Origin: an uncultured SAR86 cluster bacterium
GTDB lineage: Bacteria > Pseudomonadota > Gammaproteobacteria > Magnimaribacterales > TMED112
Length of the DNA stretch: 64,000 nucleotides
Assembly: GCA_902619265.1 (NCBI GenBank)
Contig: CACNDL010000002.1
Span: 72,505 to 136,504, forward strand
Reading direction: 5' to 3'
Part shown: positions 19,286 through 30,314 of the stretch, one piece after another
Numbering within the stretch: the stretch's first letter is position 1
Layout: every line of letters begins with the position of its first letter
Notes under the pieces: generated by a model
Database searches by the model: none
What the model saw: the letters and a program-made list of their open reading frames with translations, nothing else
Told to the model about the DNA's origin: nothing
Program-made: the position numbers and the translations under genes

Positions 19286-20669
19286 TTTTATTTTCTATGA
19301 CACGGAAACATCAGGTGTAAAAGAACTAGATTTTATTCAAGTTATACAGTTCGCCGCAATTCAGACAGATGAAAACTTTAGAAGCATTAATTCGTTTAAT
19401 GAATTATGTAGCCCTTTACCTTGGACTCTAGTTTCACCGAAAGCTCTCGCAGTTAATAAAAAAAGTGAAATATTTCAAACTGATAAAACACACTATGAGC
19501 TTGTGAAAGAGATTCATAACACCTGGAAATATTGGACGGAACAACACCCAGCAGTTTTTATATCTTATAACGGCATGCGGTTTGATGAAGAAGTTATGCG
19601 CAGACAATTTTATTGGAATTTATTTGACCCTTATTTTACTAACACAAATGGTAATTCTAGATTGGATTTATATTTAAAGATGCAAGTCATTGCGCACTTT
19701 TATTATCAATCTTTTCCAATACCTCAGATAGATGATCAAATGTCTTTAAAATTAGAGGATATTATTTCTAACTTATTAATCGATACAAAAAATGCACATG
19801 ATGCATTAGCAGATTGTGAGTTTCTTATTCATCTCATTAAATCTATTTCAGAAAAGCTTCCTAATTTTTATCAAGAAATTTTAGATACAACATCAAAAGA
19901 GGGCTACTTAAAAAAATTACAGGATGATTCAATACACTTTAATTGTTATTTTATACCAAGGTCAAAATCTACAAGAGCATATCCTTTCACACCTTTAATA
20001 AATTTGTATGGTTTAAATAAATATATACCAATCTTTGATTTATCAAATGATCCAGAAGATTACTTTGATCTTAGCTATACAGAATTAGAGCAACTAATTA
20101 ATAAAAAGAAGAATTGTCCTTTTAAACGTTTAGCATTAAACAAAACACAACCCACTATCAGCCTATCAACATTAAAAGAGGATAGAGTCTTTATAGAAGA
20201 TCAAGAGCAGTTAATGAAAAGAGCAGATAAAATTCAAACAAACGAAGCCTTTAAAGAAAAAATCATTGATATATACAATAATTTTGAATATCAAAATTCA
20301 AGGAAAATACATCCGGAAGAGCAAATATATACAGAAGGTTTTCCATCAGCTATCGAAAAAGATCGATTTACACAATTTCATAATGCTCAATCTTATAAAG
20401 AGAAGATTGCTATCATAAATTCTTTCGAAGACAGTAGGTACAGAGAGTTTGCATATAGAATATGCGCTCAAACACACTCGGAGGAAGTTGACAACAATAT
20501 CTTACTTTCATTAAAAGAATTGAAACGCTCAAGATTTAATGATGATGGACCTTGGCCAAATTCTCTTCAGAATCTAGAGGAAGGAAAAAATTTATTATTG
20601 GAAACCAATAAAGAAGACGAAAAAGAATTGATAAATCTTGCAATTAATTCTATTAAAAAGAGTCTATAA
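19278..20669 (+). CDS. sbcB: Exodeoxyribonuclease I
   Basis: FYDTETSGVKELDFIQVIQFAAIQTD, SYNGMRFDEEVMRRQFYWNLFDPY, AHDALADCEF. Confidence 0.88.
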   Translation: MNNFIFYDTETSGVKELDFIQVIQFAAIQTDENFRSINSFNELCSPLPWTLVSPKALAVNKKSEIFQTDKTHYELVKEIHNTWKYWTEQHPAVFISYNGMRFDEEVMRRQFYWNLFDPYFTNTNGNSRLDLYLKMQVIAHFYYQSFPIPQIDDQMSLKLEDIISNLLIDTKNAHDALADCEFLIHLIKSISEKLPNFYQEILDTTSKEGYLKKLQDDSIHFNCYFIPRSKSTRAYPFTPLINLYGLNKYIPIFDLSNDPEDYFDLSYTELEQLINKKKNCPFKRLALNKTQPTISLSTLKEDRVFIEDQEQLMKRADKIQTNEAFKEKIIDIYNNFEYQNSRKIHPEEQIYTEGFPSAIEKDRFTQFHNAQSYKEKIAIINSFEDSRYREFAYRICAQTHSEEVDNNILLSLKELKRSRFNDDGPWPNSLQNLEEGKNLLLETNKEDEKELINLAINSIKKSL

Positions 20670-20731
20670 CCATATAAACAACTATTAAGTGTTTTTTTAT
20701 ATATACTTAAGCATGATTTTTAGGGGTTATA

Positions 20732-22879
20732 TTGAATAGGTTATTTCTTTTATTATTTCTTTCGTTTTTTTCTTTTTCTGATATAAAGTTTGACGGAATA
20801 GTTGAAGATACTGAATGGTCTGATGCTGAAGTATACGATTTACCTTTTGAGATTTCTCCTTCATATAACACCAAAGCTGAACACGAAACATTAGTCTACA
20901 TAAAGAATGATTCAAATAATTTATACGTAGCTTTCAAAGCCCTGGGCAATAAAGAATACATTAGAGCAGGTATTAGAGCTAGAGATGGTATTAATTGGTT
21001 GGATGATCAAGTTGCCATTGGAATAGATACTTTCGGTGATGGCAGGTATTACATAAGATTTAGTGCAAATCCTTTAGGAAGTATTGGTGATAATAAAGTT
21101 GATAATAAAGATGATTTTGATGGATCATACAACGTTGAATTTGATGCAAAAGCCAGATTAACTAATTTCGGATATGAAGTGGAATTTGTCATTCCATTCT
21201 CATCTCTAAATTTCCCTGATACCAATAATCAACAATGGGCTTTAATGTTATCAAGAAAGCTCTACAACAAGGGTACAGAAGCCCGATATATGAATTATAA
21301 AAAAATTGATGGAGCTGGTTGTATCATCTGTCAGTCTGATGAGTTTTATTCTGTTGATAATATTGTCAAAAAAAATAAAAAAAGATTGATTCCGTCTTTC
21401 ACAGCTAATTCAGTTAGAGAGAGAAACCCAGAAGGTAACATGAATGAAGAACCAATAGACTCTGAAGTATCTCTTGGTGGAGAATATGAATTTGATGGGA
21501 ATAATTTTGAATTTACGATTAACCCAGATTTTTCTCAAGTTGAAGCTGATCAGAGTCAAATTAATATTAATTCAACAACGGCTTTAAGGTTCGATGAAAA
21601 AAGAATATTTTTTAATGAAGGAAAAGATTTTCTGTCATCAGACTTGGCGACTGTATATACAAGATCAATTAATGATCCTGAATATGCCATCAAACTTTAC
21701 AATAGGGGTGAAAAACATAGTTACTACTTTTTAGATGCAGAAGATGCAACTACACCTATAATCGTCCCTGGATATCAAAGGTCTTATAGTGGTCTACTTG
21801 GTAAAAGTCATGCCAATATTTTTAGTTATAACTACAACATTGAGAAGGGTCAGAATATTGGTTTTCTTGCAACAAATAGAGATTATGAAGAGGGTGGTGC
21901 AAGCACTTTATATAGCCTCAAAGGGAATTTTCTATTCAATGAAATTTATCGAACACGGTTTGAATTAGTTTCAACAGATATGGATGAACCAATAAGTAAT
22001 GTTATTAATACTTCAAATGTATCAAAAGAACATACTTACAATTTAGATGGAGAATCATTTTCTGGTTACGGTGGAGCTTTTGGTTTATCAAGAGAGACAG
22101 AAAATTGGGAGACTAGATATTATTTTGCAACGAAATCCCCTAATTATCGTAGTGATCTAGGGTTTACAACCGAAAACGATTGGAAAAAACATTCACTCAA
22201 CCATAAATACAAATACAGATCTAATGGTTTAATTAGATCGGGTAACATTGAGATCAGAAAAGATTTAATGCAAGACTATGATGGTAATATCATAGATCAA
22301 GAGACTGTCTTGTCCGCTCGAGCAGAACTAGAAAATCAACTTAATATAAATTTTTCTTGGGATAATTCACACAAAGCATCCTTCGAACGATACACTTTTA
22401 AGAATATTAAAGATTATAACTTTGGCGTTAGTTACAGCCCCTCGGCAAAATTTTGGATGAGATTTGGTTACGATTGGGGAGAAAGAATAGCTAGAAACAT
22501 CAATGTGCCTGAAATTGGAGATCGAAAAGATTTTTCATTTAATTCAAGCTTTCAACTAACAGATCAATTTAGATTGCAGTATAGATATCGAAAAAATCAA
22601 CTTACAAGCAAGGCAACAAATGAAGATTACTTTTCAGGATACATAACATCACTTAGAGGCACATATCAATTTGATAAAAATTCTTTTTTTAAGTTAGTTC
22701 ATGAATACAATAACTTCAATGATGATTCCTATACACAGGCATTATTTCAATGGCAACCTGATTCTGCCACTATCTTTTATTTTGGTGGTACTGTAAATCA
22801 GGAAGATATTGAGGGTACATGGGAAGTTGAAGGCAGTCAGGTGTATATGAAACTTCAATACTTATTTAATTTTGATTAA
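20732..22879 (+). CDS. DUF5916/CBM9-like outer-membrane protein
   Basis: N-terminal FDGIVEDTEWSDAEVYD...LYVAFKA (CBM9-like); C-terminal beta-barrel-like repeats. Confidence 0.75.
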   Translation: MNRLFLLLFLSFFSFSDIKFDGIVEDTEWSDAEVYDLPFEISPSYNTKAEHETLVYIKNDSNNLYVAFKALGNKEYIRAGIRARDGINWLDDQVAIGIDTFGDGRYYIRFSANPLGSIGDNKVDNKDDFDGSYNVEFDAKARLTNFGYEVEFVIPFSSLNFPDTNNQQWALMLSRKLYNKGTEARYMNYKKIDGAGCIICQSDEFYSVDNIVKKNKKRLIPSFTANSVRERNPEGNMNEEPIDSEVSLGGEYEFDGNNFEFTINPDFSQVEADQSQININSTTALRFDEKRIFFNEGKDFLSSDLATVYTRSINDPEYAIKLYNRGEKHSYYFLDAEDATTPIIVPGYQRSYSGLLGKSHANIFSYNYNIEKGQNIGFLATNRDYEEGGASTLYSLKGNFLFNEIYRTRFELVSTDMDEPISNVINTSNVSKEHTYNLDGESFSGYGGAFGLSRETENWETRYYFATKSPNYRSDLGFTTENDWKKHSLNHKYKYRSNGLIRSGNIEIRKDLMQDYDGNIIDQETVLSARAELENQLNINFSWDNSHKASFERYTFKNIKDYNFGVSYSPSAKFWMRFGYDWGERIARNINVPEIGDRKDFSFNSSFQLTDQFRLQYRYRKNQLTSKATNEDYFSGYITSLRGTYQFDKNSFFKLVHEYNNFNDDSYTQALFQWQPDSATIFYFGGTVNQEDIEGTWEVEGSQVYMKLQYLFNFD

Positions 22880-22920
22880 ATTTAAATGTTTTATTAAGAT
22901 ACATTAAAGGGTAAAAACTT

Positions 22921-23208
22921 ATGTCAAAGATTACAAAAGAATTATCAAATATTCACGAGATGCTCGCAAAGATGCATAGTGATTTAGGTTTAGTTGATCT
23001 GAACCCTACTGAAAAATTTATATTTCTAAAAATAATCAATGAAATTGAAACCAACAACACTTGCTCTATGCTTAAAGCTGTTGAGGTTGCAGATAAATCA
23101 CGTTCTACCGTTTATAAAACCATTAGAAAGTTAGTAAAAATTGGTGTCCTCAAAATTGAAAATTCCAATGATGATAAAAGATCTTTTTTACTAAAACCTC
23201 TTATATAA
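22921..23208 (+). CDS. Small MarR-type winged-helix regulator
   Basis: AVEVADKSRSTVYKTIRKLVKIGVLKIENSNDDKRSFLLKPL. Confidence 0.65.
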   Translation: MSKITKELSNIHEMLAKMHSDLGLVDLNPTEKFIFLKIINEIETNNTCSMLKAVEVADKSRSTVYKTIRKLVKIGVLKIENSNDDKRSFLLKPLI

Positions 23209-23223
23209 GATTCTTCAACTACA

Positions 23224-23778
23224 ATGGGCAAATTCTTTGAAATATCAATTTACACATTTATTTTTCATATTCTCTGTTATGTTTTGTGGCTTATTATAGT
23301 CGTGCCAGCTGAAGGACCAACGAATGTTTCTGCTCTTGGAAGTTTGATTTATTTACCACATGCGGGTAGAGTCTTGCCAGTAATTTTCTTCGGTTGGAAA
23401 GCTGTACCAGCAGTTTTTGCAGCAGAATTTTTGGAATGGGAAGTTCTTTGGCAAGGAGAAGATTTTTATCGAACAGCAGTTGCTACATCTATTTCGACAA
23501 TAGCTGTATTAAGTACTTGGGCAACCTTCTTTTTATTGGGCGTTGATTTAAATCAATCGGATGTATTAAAAGCAACAAACTGGAAACACGTCTTTTTATT
23601 CATCTTTTTTGCATCAGCAGCAAATGGATTAGGAAATGGAGCTTGGTATACTTACATATACGGACAGGCCGATCCCCTAATATCACTTAGGTTTTTAGTA
23701 GGAGATGTAGTAGGAGCAACAATCATGCTAATATTGCTAGTCTTGTTTTATCCTATGTTTAGGAACTTTCAAAAATGA
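23224..23778 (+). CDS. Polytopic membrane protein, possibly MASE1-like
   Basis: Six or so hydrophobic segments with a YLPHAGRVLPVIFFGWKAVPAVF-type motif. Confidence 0.5.
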   Translation: MGKFFEISIYTFIFHILCYVLWLIIVVPAEGPTNVSALGSLIYLPHAGRVLPVIFFGWKAVPAVFAAEFLEWEVLWQGEDFYRTAVATSISTIAVLSTWATFFLLGVDLNQSDVLKATNWKHVFLFIFFASAANGLGNGAWYTYIYGQADPLISLRFLVGDVVGATIMLILLVLFYPMFRNFQK

Positions 23779-24533
23779 TCGAAGTAAAAAATTTATCAAA
23801 ACAATTCAAAGCACCAACAGAAGAAAAAGGATTATTTGGACCAAAGAAAAAAGCTTTTTGGGCAGTAAAAGAATTAGATTTTCAAATTAAGAAAGGCTCT
23901 GTAGCCAGTATTTTAGGTCCTAATGGTTGTGGTAAAACTACAACACTAAGAATGATTGCTGGAATGTTAACGCCCTCCAGAGGTACAGTTTTTGTAGATT
24001 CTGTCGATGTCAGAAAAGATAAACAAACTGTTAAATCAAAAATTGGATATATGACAAATAATACTTCTTTGTACGATCGATTAAGCGTTATTGAGACAGT
24101 AAAATTTTTTGCAGAACTTAATCAAATTCCGGCAGATGTATATATGCCACGCGCTGAAAAACTTTTCGATCAACTTGATATGAGAAAGTATTTAAATAAA
24201 CGTATTGCTGACTTAAGCACAGGTATGAAACAAAAAACATCAATCGTTAGAACTCTTATACATGATCCTGATTTAATTGTTTTAGATGAACCTACAACTG
24301 GTGTGGATGTTACTGGACAATCGGTTATTGTTGATCTTATTAAATCCATCAAAGATTCTGGCAAAACTTTAATTTTTTCTACTCATCAACTTAATGAAGT
24401 AAGAGATATTGCTGATCATATTGTGGTAATGAAATCAGGAGAGAAGATTTTTGACGGAGATAATAATGAATTTCAAGAACTTGATTCAAACAAGAATTTT
24501 ACTGAGATATTTATGGAGTTAGTCAATGAATAA
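23775..24533 (+). CDS. natA: ABC transporter ATP-binding protein (NatA-like)
   Basis: Walker A GPNGCGKTT, LSTGMKQKTSIVRTLIHDPDLIVLDEPTTGVD. Confidence 0.85.
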   Translation: MIEVKNLSKQFKAPTEEKGLFGPKKKAFWAVKELDFQIKKGSVASILGPNGCGKTTTLRMIAGMLTPSRGTVFVDSVDVRKDKQTVKSKIGYMTNNTSLYDRLSVIETVKFFAELNQIPADVYMPRAEKLFDQLDMRKYLNKRIADLSTGMKQKTSIVRTLIHDPDLIVLDEPTTGVDVTGQSVIVDLIKSIKDSGKTLIFSTHQLNEVRDIADHIVVMKSGEKIFDGDNNEFQELDSNKNFTEIFMELVNE

Positions 24534-25734
24534 ATGGCAGGTACTATTAGTAAAAGAAATTAAACATTTATTTAGAGATACAAAAACTATAGTTCAAACT
24601 GTTGTTGTTCCTACTTTTATTACACCTTTATTAATAGGAGGTATATTCTGGTACGTTGGCTCTATAGCTACGGAGGAAACAAAAAAAACGTATGAGGTAA
24701 GTGTTTATTCTTCCTCTAACTCAATTTTAATTGATGAATTAAATAAATCAGATAGATTAGTTGTTACAGAAGAAGATTCAGTTGTTGCTGTCATTGATGC
24801 TGTTACTCAAGATAATAGTGAAATTGGATTGGTCCTTGATGAAGATTTTACGGAAGATTTGAAATCAAATACTAGTGCGAAGCTAACTATCTACTCCAAA
24901 GACATAGACACTTTTTCTCAAGCACAATCGTTGGTATTAAATATTGTTGATGATTATGAAGAAAACATCAGAACTAGCCGTTTAGAATTATTAAATCTTG
25001 ATGAAAACTACGTTAATCCAATAACTATAGATGAAGAAGATTTAACAACGGAGGAAGAATCTGCAGGTTCAATATTTGGAGCGATATTAGCTTTATTTTT
25101 TGTTATGTATGTAATAAGTGGATCAATGTATCCAGCAATTGATTTAGGTGCAGGAGAAAAAGAAAGAGGGACTATGGAAACGCTTATATCTACAAATATT
25201 TCATCAGTAGACATCATTATTGGAAAAATGTTATCAGTAACATCTTCTGCAATATTAACTGCTACATTTTCAATGTTAGGTTTCGCAATACCATTAATTG
25301 TAATATTTATGTTTTATGCGGATTCAATAAATGAATATTTATTTGGATTACTAAGCGCTATTGTAAACCCCATAGCTTTATTAGGAGTTTTTGTACTGAT
25401 TGTTCCATTAAGTGTGTTTATGGGCGCATTTTTACTCGCTATATCTGTATATGCTAAAACTCCAAAAGAAGCAGGCTTATTGTTGGGAAATGTACTCATC
25501 GTTTTTATCATTCCTTGTTATATCCCTTTAATTAATCCTGGACTAGAGTTAGATCTTGTTGGAGCACTAATACCTTGTTATAACTTAGCTCTAATAACTA
25601 ATAATTTAATAGCAGGAACAGTGGACTGGTTCCTCTACTCTGTGGCTCTTATTTCAACCATTGTTTATTGTTGTATAGCTATTTATATTACATACATCAT
25701 GTTTGATGATGAAAATGTAATATTTAGAAGTTAA
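24526..25734 (+). CDS. natB: ABC-2 type transporter permease (NatB-like)
   Basis: KEIKHLFRDTKT, GAGEKERGTMETLISTNISSVDIIIGKM. Confidence 0.8.
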   Translation: MNKWQVLLVKEIKHLFRDTKTIVQTVVVPTFITPLLIGGIFWYVGSIATEETKKTYEVSVYSSSNSILIDELNKSDRLVVTEEDSVVAVIDAVTQDNSEIGLVLDEDFTEDLKSNTSAKLTIYSKDIDTFSQAQSLVLNIVDDYEENIRTSRLELLNLDENYVNPITIDEEDLTTEEESAGSIFGAILALFFVMYVISGSMYPAIDLGAGEKERGTMETLISTNISSVDIIIGKMLSVTSSAILTATFSMLGFAIPLIVIFMFYADSINEYLFGLLSAIVNPIALLGVFVLIVPLSVFMGAFLLAISVYAKTPKEAGLLLGNVLIVFIIPCYIPLINPGLELDLVGALIPCYNLALITNNLIAGTVDWFLYSVALISTIVYCCIAIYITYIMFDDENVIFRS

Positions 25735-26363
25735 TGCAAGTAATAAATACCCCTATATCTCCCTACTTACAAAATGCACCAATAGCATATTGTGAGGAAA
25801 CTCAAAAATGCATTTTTATTGATCCAGGAGATGAGATTGATAAATTAATTCAAGTTCAAAAAAATTTAAATCTTACGCCTGAATATATCTTTATTACTCA
25901 TGGACATATAGATCATGCTGGAGCTGCAAAGGAACTAGCAGATAAACTTAATCTAGATATTATTGGACCACACATTGATGATAATTTCTTACTTCAAGTG
26001 CTTGAAATTCAAGGACAGATGTATGGTATGAAAGCTCAAAATTTTACACCAGATGAATGGTTAAAACATGGAGACACTATTACATTTGGTAATCAAATAT
26101 TGGATATTAAACATTGTCCAGGTCATGCACCTGGACATGTTATTGGGATAAATCACAATGCAAAAAAAATTATTGCTGGAGATGTTTTATTTAATGGAAG
26201 TATTGGAAGAACAGATTTACCACAAGGCAATTATCAAGATTTGATCGATTCTATACATAATCATCTATTAGTTTTAGATGATTCATATATTGTACATTGT
26301 GGACATGGTCCAGATACCTCTATTGGACATGAACGTGAGACGAACCCTTTTTTAAATGCTTAA
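25734..26363 (+). CDS. MBL-fold metallohydrolase (YcbL/glyoxalase II-like)
   Basis: THGHIDHAG, CPGHAPGH, GDVLFNGSIGRTDLPQG, HCGHGPDT. Confidence 0.88.
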   Translation: MQVINTPISPYLQNAPIAYCEETQKCIFIDPGDEIDKLIQVQKNLNLTPEYIFITHGHIDHAGAAKELADKLNLDIIGPHIDDNFLLQVLEIQGQMYGMKAQNFTPDEWLKHGDTITFGNQILDIKHCPGHAPGHVIGINHNAKKIIAGDVLFNGSIGRTDLPQGNYQDLIDSIHNHLLVLDDSYIVHCGHGPDTSIGHERETNPFLNA

Positions 26364-26808
26364 TTCAGTATCCAAAAAAATCTTTAAAGAAGTTATTGAA
26401 TTGTCCAAACGTAATTTGACAGATAACAAAGTGCCTATTGCAGCAATTATCTTTGATTATAAAAAACAAAAAATAATTGCTAAAGCAGTCAATACTGACT
26501 CTCCTATTGGTCATGCAGAATTAGAAGTGATTAGAGATGCACTTAATATTAAACAATCAAATCGTTTAGATGATTGTGATATCTATGTAACCATAGAGCC
26601 ATGTCTAATGTGCGCTACTGCTATAAGTAAATGTCACATGAGAAGAATATATTTTGGAGCAGAAGACAAAAAGGGTGGAGCAATACTGAATGGTCCAAGA
26701 ATTTTCATGAATAAAAATTTAAAGAATGTCGAAGTCATTTCTCATATAGAAGAGGAAGTTACCAGCAATTTACTTAAAAAATTCTTCAGATCAAAAAGAA
26801 ATAAATAA
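26356..26808 (+). CDS. tadA: tRNA-specific adenosine deaminase-like protein
   Basis: GHAELEVIRDA, TIEPCLMCATAI, IYFGAEDKKGGA. Confidence 0.8.
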   Translation: MLNSVSKKIFKEVIELSKRNLTDNKVPIAAIIFDYKKQKIIAKAVNTDSPIGHAELEVIRDALNIKQSNRLDDCDIYVTIEPCLMCATAISKCHMRRIYFGAEDKKGGAILNGPRIFMNKNLKNVEVISHIEEEVTSNLLKKFFRSKRNK

Positions 26809-26830
26809 AAGGAAGTTATAATAAATATCT

Positions 26831-28150
26831 ATGTCTCATCATGATCTTATCCTTAAAGGAGGTACGGTTTTCCTACCGGAAGGCAGAACAATAACAGACA
26901 TTGGTGTCGATGATGGAAAAATAACAAAAATAGGTTCATGCACAACTGCTGAAGAGACTATTGATTGCTCGAATCTATTCATTTTTCCAGGACTTATTGA
27001 TACACAATGCCATTTTAGAGAGCCTGGTGGAGAACATAAAGAAACCATTCAAACTGGAACTATGTCTGCTGCACTCGGGGGAATTGTAGGAATTTTTGAA
27101 ATGCCCAATACTAACCCTTTAACAACTACACCAGAGGCATTAGAACACAAGATAAAAAGGGGTATCGATACTGCATATACTGATTTTGCATATTATTTTG
27201 GTGGTACATATGAAAATTCCAATAACTTACCAGCTTGGGAAAAATTAGATGGTGTTTGTGGAATCAAAATATTTATGGGTGCAAGCACTGGAAACCTGCT
27301 TTCTGCATCAGATAAAGAAATAGAGGCTGTTGTAGCAAATGGGAATAGAGTTATTGCGGTACATGCAGAAGATGAATTTATAATGAATGACAACAAAAAA
27401 ACCATTCTTAAAGACAGTAATGACGTTGGTATGCATTGTAAGTGGCGTGATGTAAATAGTTCTCTAAACGCTACTAAACGTGTAGTTGGTCTAGCAAAGA
27501 AACATAATAGGCATGTTCATGTTTTGCATATCACGACAGCAGATGAAATGGAATTTTTAAGAAACAATAAAGATACTGCGACAGTTGAGGTGTTGCCTAA
27601 TCATTTAACACTTCATGCACCAGATTGTTACATAGAATTAGGCACATTGGCACAACAAAATCCACCAATAAGGGAAAAACATCATCAAGAAGCATTATGG
27701 CAAGCAGTCAATGATGGAACAGTTGATATCGTTGCATCTGATCACGCACCTCATACACTTGAGGAAAAATCTGGTACTTATCCTAATACGCCAAGTGGCA
27801 CACCAGGTGTTCAAACTCTATTACCAATAATGTTAAATCACGCAGCTAACAATAAGTTGTCTTATGAAAAAATTGTAGATTTGATGGCATACGGGCCTAT
27901 TAAAGTTCACAAAATAAAAAATAAATGTTTAATTTCTAAGGGTTATGATGCAGATTTTACTATTGTTGACCCTAACACTAACCATATGATTACTAATTCT
28001 GAACAAGCCTCAAAATCAGCATGGACGCCTTATGACGGAAAAAAAATTAGAGGTATGCCTATTATGACGGTTATCCGAGGACATATAGTTATGAGAGAAG
28101 GGGAGTTAATAAATAAGATTACTGCTAAGCCAATCGAATTTGATATTTAA
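26831..28150 (+). CDS. Dihydroorotase
   Basis: [53 protein letters not shown]. Confidence 0.88.
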   Translation: MSHHDLILKGGTVFLPEGRTITDIGVDDGKITKIGSCTTAEETIDCSNLFIFPGLIDTQCHFREPGGEHKETIQTGTMSAALGGIVGIFEMPNTNPLTTTPEALEHKIKRGIDTAYTDFAYYFGGTYENSNNLPAWEKLDGVCGIKIFMGASTGNLLSASDKEIEAVVANGNRVIAVHAEDEFIMNDNKKTILKDSNDVGMHCKWRDVNSSLNATKRVVGLAKKHNRHVHVLHITTADEMEFLRNNKDTATVEVLPNHLTLHAPDCYIELGTLAQQNPPIREKHHQEALWQAVNDGTVDIVASDHAPHTLEEKSGTYPNTPSGTPGVQTLLPIMLNHAANNKLSYEKIVDLMAYGPIKVHKIKNKCLISKGYDADFTIVDPNTNHMITNSEQASKSAWTPYDGKKIRGMPIMTVIRGHIVMREGELINKITAKPIEFDI

Positions 28151-28368
28151 GGCACTGGATCATAGCCACTTCCACCCCATGGATGACACTTTAAAATTCT
28201 TTTAAAACTTAACCAACTTCCTTTAAATGGTCCATATTTTTGTATAGCTTCTACAGCGTACTGTGAACATGTTGGCGTAAAACGACAACTTGGTCCTAAC
28301 AAGGGAGAAATTATGATTTGATAAATTTTTATTGGAATAATTAATAGAGAGCTAAAAATTCTTTTCAT
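28147..28368 (-). CDS. yidD: Membrane protein insertion efficiency factor YidD
   Basis: [32 protein letters not shown]...[12 protein letters not shown]. Confidence 0.95.
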   Translation of the reverse strand: MKRIFSSLLIIPIKIYQIIISPLLGPSCRFTPTCSQYAVEAIQKYGPFKGSWLSFKRILKCHPWGGSGYDPVP

Positions 28369-30314
28369 TAATTTTGTATAGGATTATTTGATTCTAATAA
28401 AAGTTTTTCAATGAATTCGTCTGTAGCCATTACAATATTTTTATCTGACCCAAGTGTTCTTACAGAAACAGTATTATCATTAATCTCTTTTTTTCCTATT
28501 GCAACGATATAAGGAATTTTTTGCAAGCTGTGTTCACGTACTTTATAACTAATTTGTTCGTTTCTAATGTCAAGTTCTGATCTTATGCCTTCATTAACTA
28601 GTGTGTCATTCAGATTTACTGTATATTCATTCGCATCGTCAGTTATTGCTGCAAGAACTACCTGTGTTGGGGCTAGCCAAAAAGGCAATTTTCCCTCGTA
28701 ATTTTCTAACAATATACCAATGAACCTTTCAAATGATCCTAGAGCAGCTCTGTGCAATAATACTGGAGTATGTTTCGCACCATCCTCTCCCACAAAAGTA
28801 GAATCAAATCTTCCAGGTAAATTAAAATCTACCTGAAGGGTCCCACATTGCCATTTTCGACCAATTGCATCGGTTAATACAAAATCTAATTTAGGGCCAT
28901 AAAAAGCTCCATCACCTTCATCTATAAAATATTCTAGTTCTAGCTTCTCTATTGCATCTTCTAAAGCCTTTTCAGCTTTATCCCAACTTGCATCGCTCCC
29001 GATTCTTTTTTCAGGCCTTGTAGATAATTTAATTTTAAACTCCGTAAAACCTAAGTCTTTATACATAGCGGAGAGCAGGTCGATAAAACCTTTTGTTTCA
29101 CTTTCAATTTGATCTTCAGTGCAAAAGATATGTCCATCATCTTGGGCAAAACCCCTTACTCTCATTAATCCATGCATTGTTCCAGACGCTTCATATCTAT
29201 GACATTTTCCAAATTCAGAAAGTCTAAATGGAAGATCTCGATAGGATTTGATTCCTTGGTTATAAATTTGAACGTGATTCGGACAATTCATTGGTTTAAG
29301 TGCATTCGTTCGTTTTTCATTGGCATGCTCTTCATCAATTTCAGTTATGAACATATTTTCTCTATATTTATCCCAATGGCCTGATGTTTCCCATAATTTC
29401 CTATCAACAACCTCAGGTGTGTTAACTTCGCTGTAACCAGCTCTTTTTTGCATTTCTCTTACATAACTTTGCAATTGAGTATAGATTGTCCATCCTTTAG
29501 GATGCCAAAAAACCATACCTGGTGCTTCCTCCTGAAAATGAAATAGATCCATCTCTTTTCCCAGTTTTCTGTGGTCTACTTGTTCAGCTTTTTCTAATTT
29601 TTCTAAATAGCTTTGTAATTCTTTTCTGGTTCTCCAGGCTGTACCATAAATTCTTGTGAGCATTGGTTTAGTAGAATCACCGCGCCAATATGCTCCTGAA
29701 ACCTTAGTTAATTTAAATTCACCAATTAAATTGAAATTTGGCAGATGTGGTCCTTTACATAAATCTATAAACCCTGACTTTTCTTGTGTGTAAATTTGAA
29801 AGTTTTCTGCTTGATCAGAATCTGAAATAATTTCAGCTTTAAAAGTCTCATCTTGATTATCAAATAATGAAATTGCATCACTTTTTGAATGATAAGTTTT
29901 TTTGATTGGAGATTTGGTTGATAGAATTTTCTTCATCTCTTTTTCAATTTTTGGTAAATCATCGATAGATACAGGTTTAGTAGGTAGAAAATCGTAATAA
30001 AATCCTTGTTCTATAGTAGGTCCAATAGCAAGTTTTGCCTCTGGATAAAGATTTTTTATTGCACTGGCAAGCACTTGCGCAGCTATTGTGTGACGCATAA
30101 TTTCTAGCCCATCATCGGATTTAATTGTGATTATGGAAACACTATCATTATCCTCCAATAGGTCTGATAGGTCTTTTTGTTCATTATTTATCTCAATTGC
30201 AACAGCATCTTTTGCTAATCCGGGTCCGATGGCTAACGCTAAATCTGCACCAGTGCTACCTTTTGGTAATTGTTTAGAAGATCCATCAGGCAATGTTACT
30301 TTTATATTTTCCAT
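28368..30314 (-). CDS. thrS: Threonyl-tRNA synthetase
   Basis: TGS domain, [30 protein letters not shown]-terminal anticodon-binding domain. Confidence 0.97.
   Translation of the reverse strand: MENIKVTLPDGSSKQLPKGSTGADLALAIGPGLAKDAVAIEINNEQKDLSDLLEDNDSVSIITIKSDDGLEIMRHTIAAQVLASAIKNLYPEAKLAIGPTIEQGFYYDFLPTKPVSIDDLPKIEKEMKKILSTKSPIKKTYHSKSDAISLFDNQDETFKAEIISDSDQAENFQIYTQEKSGFIDLCKGPHLPNFNLIGEFKLTKVSGAYWRGDSTKPMLTRIYGTAWRTRKELQSYLEKLEKAEQVDHRKLGKEMDLFHFQEEAPGMVFWHPKGWTIYTQLQSYVREMQKRAGYSEVNTPEVVDRKLWETSGHWDKYRENMFITEIDEEHANEKRTNALKPMNCPNHVQIYNQGIKSYRDLPFRLSEFGKCHRYEASGTMHGLMRVRGFAQDDGHIFCTEDQIESETKGFIDLLSAMYKDLGFTEFKIKLSTRPEKRIGSDASWDKAEKALEDAIEKLELEYFIDEGDGAFYGPKLDFVLTDAIGRKWQCGTLQVDFNLPGRFDSTFVGEDGAKHTPVLLHRAALGSFERFIGILLENYEGKLPFWLAPTQVVLAAITDDANEYTVNLNDTLVNEGIRSELDIRNEQISYKVREHSLQKIPYIVAIGKKEINDNTVSVRTLGSDKNIVMATDEFIEKLLLESNNPIQN

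Noticed and set aside
20727-20915. 62-aa minus-strand ORF at the start of the DUF5916-like gene
   Set aside because: Antisense to a supported CDS; no independent evidence.
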